A stretch of DNA of 36,297 bases from Cryomorphaceae bacterium (GTDB lineage Bacteria > Bacteroidota > Bacteroidia > Flavobacteriales > BACL11), in NCBI GenBank assembly GCA_014384505.1, contig JACNFT010000081.1, forward strand, positions 1-36,297, written 5' to 3'. The position numbers and the translations under genes are program-made. Below, in pieces: positions 17,301 to 24,624 of the stretch. The notes under the pieces were generated by a model, which was not told where the DNA came from, made no database searches, and saw only the letters and a list, made by a program, of their open reading frames with translations. How positions within the stretch are numbered: the first letter of the stretch is position 1; each line of letters begins with the position of its first letter.

Positions 17301-18008
17301 TTTTTGTTGGTTGAAAACCTAATGCCTAGTGTAGCAATAACTTCTTATTCATGGGAGCCATTAGCAATAACTTACAATACCGATTCTTCAAGTATTAGTA
17401 GTTATACCGACACTTCAATCTGGTATAGCGTAGAAGCGATTAATTCAGATGGTTGTATTTTAAAAGATTCCATTTTTATTCAAATTTTTGACAATCCAAT
17501 TTTGGATTCTTTATGGTTAGATAAGGATATAATTTTCAGAGGGGAATCGACTTATTTAAATATTAAAACTGATGATAGTTTTGTTTGGTATAACTTTACT
17601 AGCACCTCCAATTCAGTGTTGGTTCAACCGATACAAAATGAGTGTTATACTGTTGAGGTTTTTAACGCCTATACTTGTAGTGTTTTGGATAGCGTTTGTA
17701 TTGTGGTGTTGGATGTATTTTGCAATGAAGATGGAATTACTATACCAACCGCATTTAGCCCTAATGAAGACGGAGTAAACGACACTTATTTTATTGTGGA
17801 TAAGGATGGAGTAGTTACTGCTTTCAAACTTGAAATATTTAACCGTTTAGGGCAAAAAGTATTTGTAGCAACAGATAAGAGTACCAAGTGGGACGGCACT
17901 TACCTTGGTAAAAAACTTAACCCTCAGGTGTTCGACTTTTATTTGGAACTTAAATGTGTGGATGATAAAACGCTCTTTAAAAAGGGAAATATCACTCTTA
18001 TCAGATGA
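14322..18008 (+). CDS. Large T9SS type B cargo: SBBP repeats, PKD domain, CHU_C sorting domain
   Basis: A 1228-residue surface or secreted protein. The ATG at 14322 is preferred over an overlapping GTG at 14319. After a signal peptide (about residues 1-26, ending FFLANAQ) comes the ENKGQFP domain found before SBBP repeats, then a beta-propeller-like region of SBBP repeats (e.g. STYLGGTKDELPHSMIV, SSYLGENADDAIYSLAL). A Cys motif, CAGCGG, has Cys703 and Cys706. A PKD domain follows (WDFGD at 775-779), then Ig-like segments, and from residue 1141 the gliding-associated CHU_C domain (IPTAFSPNEDGVNDTYF ... WDGTYLGK). CHU_C is a type B signal for T9SS secretion. The stop overlaps the next ATG (ATGA), coupling it to a PorP/SprF protein. 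Adhesin or gliding-related function is inferred. Confidence 0.92.
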   Translation: MESKKSILKQLFTLLFVMFFFLANAQNTFIENKGQFPKAVISKTHLPSGALYVEKAKLTYAFYNGKQLADIHDGLAADHRVDAHAYSVSFLNANTNPNIQLEEESSFFENYYLGDKLTWASEVKSYKRQIQKSIYQGVDLYLFVNDDKLKYELYLDKSANEKAIKLRYQGLSQLKISKGNLVINTSVNSIVEYRPYAYQIIEDIEVEVACVYHLKNNILSFDFPNDYNRNYPLVIDPVLEFSTYSGSTTDNFGYTATYDDFGFLYSGSTSFGVGYPTTLGAYQLNYANSAGGTDVAITKYDTSGTIRIYSTYLGGTKDELPHSMIVNSADELFIFGTTGSADFPTTTSSFQPNFNGGPGFSPSGIGVSFPDGSDIFVSRLSTNGGNLLGSTFLGGSDNDGLNTAPKLKFNYADEVRGEIDIDQNNNIYIATCTQSTDFPIVGGFQNTNKGGQEGCIVKMDNQLSSIIWSSYLGENADDAIYSLALDKDDNIYVTGGTASALFPTTANAYQTGHQDTLNADAFISLISSNGSQILYSSLYGSLAYDQSYFVEIGSTDAVYLFGQTKASDTTLVQNATYFESGAGQFIAVFTKDLSSILRATVVGTGKGSPDISPTAFLVDVCDKIYLSGWGSNLGGPLSTLNLPVSPTAFQSSTDGNDFYLMVVDDALSSMVYATYFGGSQSNEHVDGGTSRFDKKGIIYQSVCAGCGGSSDFPIEPNPGAVSVTNNSPNCNNGVFKFNFDFPMVIADFNSSWLGCDTNVSFQNLSISNSPITYQWDFGDATTSSLENPTHNYAQAGSYSVTLIATSSGACNVSDTITKQVYILANASDTIPSILKCKNDLIQIGLLPVNDPTISYLWSPGTDLSSANVSNPFCNSPTSISYQLLISNGSCTDTLTQTIIIPSFFLDAGEDTAYCNTPITLRASYSGATDILWSSNINFTDTLSLTDSLTIASIAQFYVKVTDGICEQVDSVRVNAQSINFNLIGEDLCQGDSVFLLVENLMPSVAITSYSWEPLAITYNTDSSSISSYTDTSIWYSVEAINSDGCILKDSIFIQIFDNPILDSLWLDKDIIFRGESTYLNIKTDDSFVWYNFTSTSNSVLVQPIQNECYTVEVFNAYTCSVLDSVCIVVLDVFCNEDGITIPTAFSPNEDGVNDTYFIVDKDGVVTAFKLEIFNRLGQKVFVATDKSTKWDGTYLGKKLNPQVFDFYLELKCVDDKTLFKKGNITLIR

Positions 18009-18955
18009 GAAAGATTGTCTTAATATTGATATTATCCTTTGCAGTAAATGCTTGGGCTCAGGATGTACATTTCTCTCAATTTTTAGCCAATAGTTTCGTG
18101 TTAAACCCTGCAATGGTTGGGGTACAAAAAAATGATTATAAAGCTACCCTTCACCGAAAATCACAATGGGCAAGTGTCAGTGTTCCCTTTTCAACTTTTA
18201 CTTTGGCTTTGGAAAGAAAAGATATTCTTCCTAGCCACAGTATTGGTATACAATTTCTAAACGATATTGCTGGAGATTCTCGTTTTAAAACTTCAGGATT
18301 AAATTTTACGTATGTAAAAAGTGTAGCAACAAGTTCGGAAAACTCATTTCGTTTTGGGGCAGAATTTGGTCTTTTTCAACGGTCGATTGTTGTTGATAAT
18401 TTAGTATTTAACAATCCTGAAAATTTAAGTAATTTTAATTTTACTTTCCCTGATATCTCTGTTGGAGTTGCTAATCAAAATTATTTAAATGAAGATTTAT
18501 TATTAGAAACGGGGATAGCATTTTTCCATATTAATAAACCCAAACAATCCTTTACTGATGATGATGCTGTTCGTTTGCATCAAAAAATAAATTTCCATAC
18601 GGCTCTTAATTATGCTTATACGGATAACTTGAGTATTCAACCTAAATTAGTGTTTTCTAATCAGGATACTGACAAAGAATTTTTATTGGGTTGTGGGGTT
18701 AATTATTTATTGGAAGGCGAAAAAGATATTCTTTTAAAATCAGGAATTGCTAATCGTTTTAATGATGCTCTTATTCTTTATTTTGGAGCTGAAATTGATG
18801 GTTTATCTTGCGTTGTGAGTTATGATGTAAACACTTCTAGTTTGACCAATGCAAGTAACAATAAAGGGGGATTTGAATTTGCGCTTGTGTATCAGTGGAA
18901 AAGCAAGAAAAAGATAAAAATTGTTGAACAAGAAATTTGCCCAAAATATTTATAA
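18005..18955 (+). CDS. PorP/SprF family outer-membrane protein
   Basis: A 316-residue protein with a signal peptide (KIVLILILSFAVNAWAQ) followed by the family opening DVHFSQFLANSFVLNPAMVG. The rest alternates as the strands of an outer-membrane beta-barrel, e.g. NFTYVKSVATSSENSFRFGAEFG, and ends in a lysine-rich tail. PorP and SprF belong to the T9SS; SprF-like proteins are known to be needed for secretion or attachment of their neighbouring type B cargo. Here the ATGA overlap with the CHU_C cargo gene is direct support for such a pair. Several paralogues per genome are usual, so this need not be the core PorP. Confidence 0.92.
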   Translation: MRKIVLILILSFAVNAWAQDVHFSQFLANSFVLNPAMVGVQKNDYKATLHRKSQWASVSVPFSTFTLALERKDILPSHSIGIQFLNDIAGDSRFKTSGLNFTYVKSVATSSENSFRFGAEFGLFQRSIVVDNLVFNNPENLSNFNFTFPDISVGVANQNYLNEDLLLETGIAFFHINKPKQSFTDDDAVRLHQKINFHTALNYAYTDNLSIQPKLVFSNQDTDKEFLLGCGVNYLLEGEKDILLKSGIANRFNDALILYFGAEIDGLSCVVSYDVNTSSLTNASNNKGGFEFALVYQWKSKKKIKIVEQEICPKYL

Positions 18956-18979
18956 TAAGATGAGGTACAAAAAATTAAC

Positions 18980-18987
18980 TACCTTTG
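18980..18987 (+). promoter_or_regulatory. -7 element (TACCTTTG) four bases before an ATG
   Basis: TACCTTTG fits TAnnTTTG in the 36-base gap after the PorP/SprF gene. It ends four bases before the ATG at 18992, the same spacing as at 12287-12299. No -33 element is recognisable. It would give a separate, nearly leaderless transcript for the next two genes. Confidence 0.5.
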
Positions 18988-18991
18988 GTAA

Positions 18992-19834
18992 ATGAATAAA
19001 TTAACACTTATTACCTTATTAGCTTGTGCTTTTACCATTAAAGCACAACAGAACCTAGTACTTAATGGGAGTTTTGAAAATAATACTCCTCCAACTGACT
19101 CACTAAATAACATCAATTGTTGGATAGGATTAGAAACTAAAATTGATTATGAGAACACGATTCATTACTCTTATCATTTTGGAGATGATTACACAATATC
19201 GCTTTTTAAACTCCCTTGCTTAATCTGCTTTCCACCAGTAACTTGGGGGGGTATTGCAAAGGATGGAGATTGGGCTTTAATAATGGGGAGCTGGGATGAA
19301 ACAATTATATTACCTCCGCTTAATGATACTACACATCTTATCAAACAAGGTAAAGTCTCTTTAGCCTTGAATGCTCCTTTATCGAATACAAAACGCTATA
19401 AGTTAAGCTTTTGGATTAAAGAAACACCACCAGACTCAACACTGCACTGTATTATGACTAAAGATAATTATGTGAATGTAGGTATTTCAAACTATAACGA
19501 TTTATTAGGTAAGCACTTAGTTACAACAAATTATGGAGACTCTATTTGGCAAGAGTATACTTATGTTTTTGAAACCCAAATGGCAGAAGAGTACATTACT
19601 GTAACGGTTGGCGTAAACGATACCATTGATTACAGTGTGTTTATTGACCATTTTGTGCTTACTGAAACAACTGAGCCTTTAACTACTGGTGTTAATGAAA
19701 TATATACTAATAGTAAAAAACAACTCCTTAAAATAGTAGATATTTTAGGCAAGGAAAGCAACCCTAACAAAAAAGGTTTACTCTTTTATATTTATAGTGA
19801 TGGTACTGTAGAGAAAAAACTGATTATTGAGTAA
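18992..19834 (+). CDS. Secreted protein with galactose-binding-like region and type A-like C-terminus
   Basis: A 280-residue protein with a signal peptide (NKLTLITLLACAFTIKAQQ). The mature part begins NLVLNGSFE, the usual opening of carbohydrate-binding/jelly-roll modules in Bacteroidota secreted proteins, and continues through strand-rich sequence to about residue 230. The last 50 residues (LLKIVDILGKE ... GLLFYIYSDGTVEKKLIIE) resemble a short T9SS type A sorting domain without the common YPNP motif. Two cysteines close together (PCLICFPP) could form a disulphide. It overlaps the next gene by one base (TAATG). No enzyme motif is visible; it may bind a surface or extracellular glycan. Confidence 0.7.
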   Translation: MNKLTLITLLACAFTIKAQQNLVLNGSFENNTPPTDSLNNINCWIGLETKIDYENTIHYSYHFGDDYTISLFKLPCLICFPPVTWGGIAKDGDWALIMGSWDETIILPPLNDTTHLIKQGKVSLALNAPLSNTKRYKLSFWIKETPPDSTLHCIMTKDNYVNVGISNYNDLLGKHLVTTNYGDSIWQEYTYVFETQMAEEYITVTVGVNDTIDYSVFIDHFVLTETTEPLTTGVNEIYTNSKKQLLKIVDILGKESNPNKKGLLFYIYSDGTVEKKLIIE

Positions 19835-21252
19835 TGATAAGAATAAGTATTATCCTCCTATTTTTCCCAATACTTAGCTTTTCGCAGGGGATAACTATTA
19901 GCCATTTGCTAGGCAATGTTAATACCTATGGGCCTGAGCTCAATTTTGTTCAAATTGATGAGAATACAGCTTATTATACTTCTTCAACTTTTCAAGAAGA
20001 TATGTATCAGTCTGCTATTTTTTCAAGCACGCTTAAGGATGGGAGGTGGCAAAAAGGAAAGTATATTAATTTAGGAAATTCCTATTCAACCGCCAATAGT
20101 CATTTTCCAAAAAACGAGTTGGTTTTTTATTTTAGTGTCTGTGATGACCAAGGGAATTGTAAAATTGCCCTTAGGAATTATAAAAAGCAAATAACAGAAG
20201 AGTTAAACAGCAATATAAATTTGCTAAATTCAACAAACACTCAACCTCATATTGCAATTCATAATCAGCAAAAAGTAATGTATTTTGTTTCTGACAGGAA
20301 AGGTGGGTTTGGCGGCATGGATATATGGTTAAGTATAATTAATAAAGATGGAAAGTATGGCATCCCTATTAATGCTGGCGATAAAATTAATTCAGAATTT
20401 GATGAGATAACTCCTTTCTTTAATTCCTTTGAGGAAGTTTTATATTTTTCGTCCAACAGAGAAAACGGTGTAGGAGAATTTGATATTTATACTGCAAATG
20501 GAAAATTAAATTTATGGGATAAACCTATTAATGCAATTCAACTGAACACTAAGCAAGACGAAATGTACCTTTCTTTCTATTCCCAAACAAAAGGCTATTT
20601 TTCTTCTAATCGTAAAGGGGCGCTATACACTTCCAACGAGTTTTGTTGCAATGATATTTTTTCTTTTGAGTTAGCAAAACCGGTGATTGAAGAGCCAGAA
20701 AGTATTTTGCGGATTGCCCAGTATTTGCCCCTAAAATTATATTTCCATAATGATGAGCCTGATTGTTGTACTATGAGTGTTACAACTGATAAAACCTATA
20801 AGGATGCTTATATTTCCTATTTTAAAATGGAAGAAACATATAATTTGTACTCGCCTAACTTAACCGTTTTTTTTGAGGATTCTTTAAAGGGAAATTTTAA
20901 TAATCTAAAGCGTATTTTCTCTCATATGTTAGCTGATTTAAAGTTAGGAAAAAAATTACAATTACATGTTAAAGGTTTTTCTAGTCCATTGCATAAAAGG
21001 GAGTATAATATCAATTTATCAAAAAGAAGGATTCAGTCTTTTGTGAATTATTTAAGGTTATATGAAAATATGTCGTTTTCACCCTTTCTTAAATTAGGAT
21101 TTTTAGAAATTATTCAGTTGCCTTTTGGTGAAAGTAAATCCACCAAAAAAGTAAGCGATAACCCTAATGATAAGCTTAACTCAATATATAGTCTGGATGC
21201 AATTTTAGAGCGTAGAATTGAAATTATTGATGTGAAACTAATAGACGAGTAA
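19834..21252 (+). CDS. PD40 beta-propeller protein with variant OmpA-like C-terminal domain
   Basis: A 472-residue protein with a signal peptide (MIRISIILLFFPILSFSQ). Residues about 20-280 carry PD40/WD40-like repeats (YFVSDRKGGFGGMDIWL, YFSSNRENGVGEFDIY, GYFSSNRKGALY). The C-terminus (about 345-470) is OmpA-like: KGFSSP ... YNINLSKRRIQSFV and ERRIEII. The Asp that binds diaminopimelate in the usual GHTD motif is Ser384 here, while the LSxxR Arg remains; GYxSP-type variants are common in Bacteroidota. The layout recalls PorE-like proteins, which tether T9SS parts to peptidoglycan, but the TPR and carboxypeptidase-regulatory parts are missing. It forms a pair with the preceding secreted protein and runs 15 bases into the convergent gene. 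Confidence 0.8.
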   Translation: MIRISIILLFFPILSFSQGITISHLLGNVNTYGPELNFVQIDENTAYYTSSTFQEDMYQSAIFSSTLKDGRWQKGKYINLGNSYSTANSHFPKNELVFYFSVCDDQGNCKIALRNYKKQITEELNSNINLLNSTNTQPHIAIHNQQKVMYFVSDRKGGFGGMDIWLSIINKDGKYGIPINAGDKINSEFDEITPFFNSFEEVLYFSSNRENGVGEFDIYTANGKLNLWDKPINAIQLNTKQDEMYLSFYSQTKGYFSSNRKGALYTSNEFCCNDIFSFELAKPVIEEPESILRIAQYLPLKLYFHNDEPDCCTMSVTTDKTYKDAYISYFKMEETYNLYSPNLTVFFEDSLKGNFNNLKRIFSHMLADLKLGKKLQLHVKGFSSPLHKREYNINLSKRRIQSFVNYLRLYENMSFSPFLKLGFLEIIQLPFGESKSTKKVSDNPNDKLNSIYSLDAILERRIEIIDVKLIDE

Positions 21253-21840
21253 GGTAATTAGTTCCACACTTAATCCGACTAAAAACCCTGCATAAACTTG
21301 TGCATAATTATGTGCTTTTTGTTTTATCCTAGCTACCCCAAGCAAACCTGAAAGTAGAATAAACAATAGTAGTAGATAAAGGAAATCACCATGCATTATT
21401 TGCAAAGCTATAAAAACACCTACCACCCCACCTATACCCAATAAGTGCAAACTTATTTTCCAAAATTTTGAGATGATAGCGGCAAGTAAAATTATTAGTA
21501 TTGCTCCTAATATTTCAGCTTTTAATATCGGAGTGTAAAAGAGTAAGTTCTGAAGTAAATAGTAGCCAAATGACATCCAAATCACAGTTTTAAATAGTGG
21601 TAATGAGCGCTCTTTATGGTTGCTCATTTCAAGTGAACTTACTTTTCCTTTTTGCATAAGCCAAAAAATACTTATTAGAGGCAAAATCATAGTGCTAAAA
21701 ATAAGAATACCATAGATAAGAAGTAGGTTCTGACTAAGGGTAAAGGCAAGGGAAGGTAAAACAAGTAAAGTTAAGTGTAGGGCCAATATAGGCATGAACA
21801 TTGGGTGCAAAATAATTGAAATAAGTTGTGTTAATTTCAT
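21238..21840 (-). CDS. Polytopic membrane protein with degenerate PAP2 motifs
   Basis: A 200-residue membrane protein with about six hydrophobic segments. Remnants of the PAP2 phosphatase motifs are readable: NHKER with Arg78, then KISLHLLG with His132 in place of PSGH, and RIKQKAHNYAQ, in which Arg171-x5-His177-x3 matches the third motif but ends in Gln181 instead of Asp. PAP2 enzymes remove phosphate from lipid phosphates such as undecaprenyl pyrophosphate. Keeping Arg and His may preserve activity or lipid binding; this is inference. The start overlaps the rpoN stop by one base (TAATG), so it is co-transcribed with asnS and rpoN. Its 3' end overlaps the opposite OmpA-like gene. Confidence 0.7.
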   Translation of the reverse strand: MKLTQLISIILHPMFMPILALHLTLLVLPSLAFTLSQNLLLIYGILIFSTMILPLISIFWLMQKGKVSSLEMSNHKERSLPLFKTVIWMSFGYYLLQNLLFYTPILKAEILGAILIILLAAIISKFWKISLHLLGIGGVVGVFIALQIMHGDFLYLLLLFILLSGLLGVARIKQKAHNYAQVYAGFLVGLSVELITLLVY

Positions 21841-23159
21841 TATAGTTCTCTTCTTAATTTTGCAATCTGAATGTTTAGATTTTCTCGGTACTTTGCTACT
21901 GTTCTTCTTGCAATATGATAATCATCTTTCCCAAGTAGCTGAGCTAATTTTTCGTCTGTAAAAGGGTTAATTTTATCTTCTGATGCTATTATTTCTTGTA
22001 ATCTTGTTTTTATCTCTTTGGTGGAAATTAGTTCTCCATTATCTTTTCTATAGGCTTCTGAAAAAAGTTCTTTCAATTTAAAAGTACCAAAATGAGTTGC
22101 GATATATTTGGAGTTACTCACTCTTGAAATAGTGGAAATATCCATATTTACGATTTGAGCAATATCGGCTAGTTTCATAGGTTTTAACTCCTTTTCGTTT
22201 CCAGAAATAAAGTAAGATTCCTGTATCCCTAATATAGCAGTAACAACACTTTTTAAGGTATCATTTCTTTTTGTAATCGCATCTTTAAACCAATTTGCCT
22301 TTTCTACCTTTTCAACTAAAAATTTTTTGGTAGCTTCATCCTCTGTTTCCTTAAGCATGTTTTGATAATATGAACTTACCTTTATTGGTTTTACATTACT
22401 ATTATTTAGTTTAAGTTCTAGTTTACCATCAGCAATTGCAATGCTAAAATCAGGGTAAACATAAGCGATTCCTTCAGCATTTTTTGAAAACCCATTCCCC
22501 GGTATTGGATTAAGGGATTCAATTGTGGAGTACGCTTTTTTAAGTGTATCAAAATCAACATCAAGGTGTTTAGCTAAATGTTCAAAGTTTTTGTTGCTAA
22601 AAGGAATGTAATAATTACTAAGAATTTCTTTTTCTAATTCTTTTTCTGGGTGTTTGTGCTTAAGTTGTATCAGTAGACATTCTTGCAAATTTTTAGCTCC
22701 TACTCCAAACGGTTCAAGCTGTTGAACTATTGCAAGTGCATTATTAAGTTGCTGTTCATTAATATCAAGATTATTACTGATGAGTAAATCACTTGTTATT
22801 GAATGTAAATCTCTATTTAAAAATCCATTGTCATCAAGGCTATTTATAAGATAATTCACAAGAAATAATTGGTTTTCGTCAATGTCAAGTGCAATTACTT
22901 GCTGACTCAGGTAATCACTTAAACTTTCTGATTTATCTTCAATCTGAAATTGAATATCATCATTGTTATGTTGTTGGAAGCTTCTTTCTGAAAGATTTAT
23001 TTCTTCTTGCTCATCTTCTTCTAGGGCAGGATTTTCTTCTAGTTCTTCTTCAATCCTTTTTTCTAATGCGACAATAGGTATCTGCAAAAGTCCTAAAAAT
23101 TGTATCTGTTGAGGGCTTAGGCTCTGATACTGCTTTTGCTGTAACCTTTGTTTGTTCAT
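21840..23159 (-). CDS. rpoN: RNA polymerase sigma-54 factor
   Basis: A 439-residue sigma-54, which directs transcription from -24/-12 promoters and needs an ATP-driven enhancer-binding protein to open DNA. Region I is Gln/Leu-rich (LSPQQIQFLGLLQIP, about residues 14-28), followed by an acidic stretch (about 35-55), the core-binding domain, and at the end the RpoN box ARRTVAKYRE (417-426). It is on the short side for the family (usually about 450-490) but keeps all regions. The gene begins three bases after asnS, an order often seen in Flavobacteriales. No enhancer-binding protein or clear -24/-12 site was seen in the window. Confidence 0.96.
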   Translation of the reverse strand: MNKQRLQQKQYQSLSPQQIQFLGLLQIPIVALEKRIEEELEENPALEEDEQEEINLSERSFQQHNNDDIQFQIEDKSESLSDYLSQQVIALDIDENQLFLVNYLINSLDDNGFLNRDLHSITSDLLISNNLDINEQQLNNALAIVQQLEPFGVGAKNLQECLLIQLKHKHPEKELEKEILSNYYIPFSNKNFEHLAKHLDVDFDTLKKAYSTIESLNPIPGNGFSKNAEGIAYVYPDFSIAIADGKLELKLNNSNVKPIKVSSYYQNMLKETEDEATKKFLVEKVEKANWFKDAITKRNDTLKSVVTAILGIQESYFISGNEKELKPMKLADIAQIVNMDISTISRVSNSKYIATHFGTFKLKELFSEAYRKDNGELISTKEIKTRLQEIIASEDKINPFTDEKLAQLLGKDDYHIARRTVAKYRENLNIQIAKLRREL

Positions 23160-23162
23160 CTA

Positions 23163-24596
23163 TTAGAATTCAGCATTTTGTGGTGTTCTGGGGAAAGGAA
23201 TTACATCTCTGATATTTTTCATTCCTGTAACAAACATGATTAGGCGTTCGAATCCTAAACCGAAACCACTATGGGTACAGGTGCCAAATTTTCTAGTTTC
23301 TAGGTACCACCATAATTCTTTTTGGCACACATCCATTTCTTCCATTCTCTCTTGTAGTTTGTCTAGTCGCTCTTCTCTTTGCGATCCTCCAACAATCTCC
23401 CCAATAGTTGGGAACAGAATATCCATTGCTCTAACGGTTTCATTATCCTCATTCATACGCATATAAAAGGCTTTAATTCCTTTTGGATAATCGGTAATGA
23501 TAACAGGTTTTTTGTACTTCTTTTCTACCAAATAACGCTCGTGTTCCGACTGCAAATCATCTCCGAATCCATTAATCGGGTATTGGAATTTCTTTTTCTT
23601 ATTTGGTTTTGAATTTCTTAAAACATCAATTGCTTCACGATACGTTAAGCGTACAAAATTATTTTCAATAACAAATTGTAATCTTTCTAATAAGCCCATT
23701 TCTGAGCGTTCTTCTTTTTTTAGTTTACTTTCCTCCTCCTCCATTCTGGCATCTAAAAACTGTAAGTCTTCTGCATTGTTTTCTATACAATATTGAATGC
23801 AATACTTTAAAAACTCTTCTGCCAAATCCATATTTTCATTCAAATCAGCAAATGCAACCTCTGGCTCTATCATCCAAAATTCTGATAAATGCCTAGAAGT
23901 GTTAGAGTTTTCAGCTCTAAAGGTTGGCCCGAACGTATAAACCTGTCCAAGTGCTAAAGCCCCCAACTCAGCTTCTAATTGCCCTGAAACGGTAAGATTT
24001 GTTTTGCTTCCAAAAAAATCTGCTGAAAAGTCAATTTTTCCTTCTTCATTTTTTGGTAAGTTTTCTAAATCAAGGTTAGTTACTTGAAATATTTCTCCTG
24101 CTCCTTCTGCGTCAGTACCAGTAATAATTGGGGTATGTAAATTGAAAAATCCCTTATCATTAAAGAATTTATGTACCGCAAAAGTTAAGGCATGACGCAA
24201 CCTAAATACTGCTGAAAATGTATTAGTTCTAAAGCGTAAATGAGCCTTTTCTCTTAAAAATTCTAGACTGTGTTTTTTAGGTTGTAGCGGATATTCATCA
24301 GCATCAGCACCCCCTAATATTTCAATGGTTTTTGCAAGAATTTCAACTGCCTGTCCACTTCCTTTGGATGCCACTAATTTACCGCTTACACTTATACAAG
24401 AACCTGTGGTAATCTGTTTAACTAACTCTTCATCAAAATCGCTAGCTTCAGCAACAACTTGAATGCTATTTATTGTTGAACCATCATTTAAAGCAATAAA
24501 AGAAACATGTTTACTTCCTCTTCTAGTTCTTACCCAACCTTTAACATGAATTTTTTGTTCGTTTCCTTCTGATTGAAGAATTTCCTTAATTTTCAT
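23163..24596 (-). CDS. asnS: Asparagine-tRNA ligase
   Basis: A 477-residue class II synthetase charging tRNA(Asn) with asparagine. The N-terminal OB-fold binds the anticodon (VKGWVRTRRGSKHVSFIALN). Class II motif 2 is FRAENSNTSRHLSEFWMIEP and motif 3 is GFGLGFERLIMFVTG near the C-terminus, which ends in the typical PFPRTPQNAEF. I start the gene at the ATG at 24596; an in-frame TTG at 24614 would add six residues not typical of the family. It lies 28 bases after dxs and three bases before rpoN, so these are probably one transcription unit. Confidence 0.97.
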   Translation of the reverse strand: MKIKEILQSEGNEQKIHVKGWVRTRRGSKHVSFIALNDGSTINSIQVVAEASDFDEELVKQITTGSCISVSGKLVASKGSGQAVEILAKTIEILGGADADEYPLQPKKHSLEFLREKAHLRFRTNTFSAVFRLRHALTFAVHKFFNDKGFFNLHTPIITGTDAEGAGEIFQVTNLDLENLPKNEEGKIDFSADFFGSKTNLTVSGQLEAELGALALGQVYTFGPTFRAENSNTSRHLSEFWMIEPEVAFADLNENMDLAEEFLKYCIQYCIENNAEDLQFLDARMEEEESKLKKEERSEMGLLERLQFVIENNFVRLTYREAIDVLRNSKPNKKKKFQYPINGFGDDLQSEHERYLVEKKYKKPVIITDYPKGIKAFYMRMNEDNETVRAMDILFPTIGEIVGGSQREERLDKLQERMEEMDVCQKELWWYLETRKFGTCTHSGFGLGFERLIMFVTGMKNIRDVIPFPRTPQNAEF

Positions 24597-24624
24597 ACTC
24601 ACTTTATTTTTCAATATTTTTCTC

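Noticed and set aside
24597..24614. TTG start giving six extra residues to asnS.
   Set aside because: The family begins at the ATG at 24596, and the extension is not typical.
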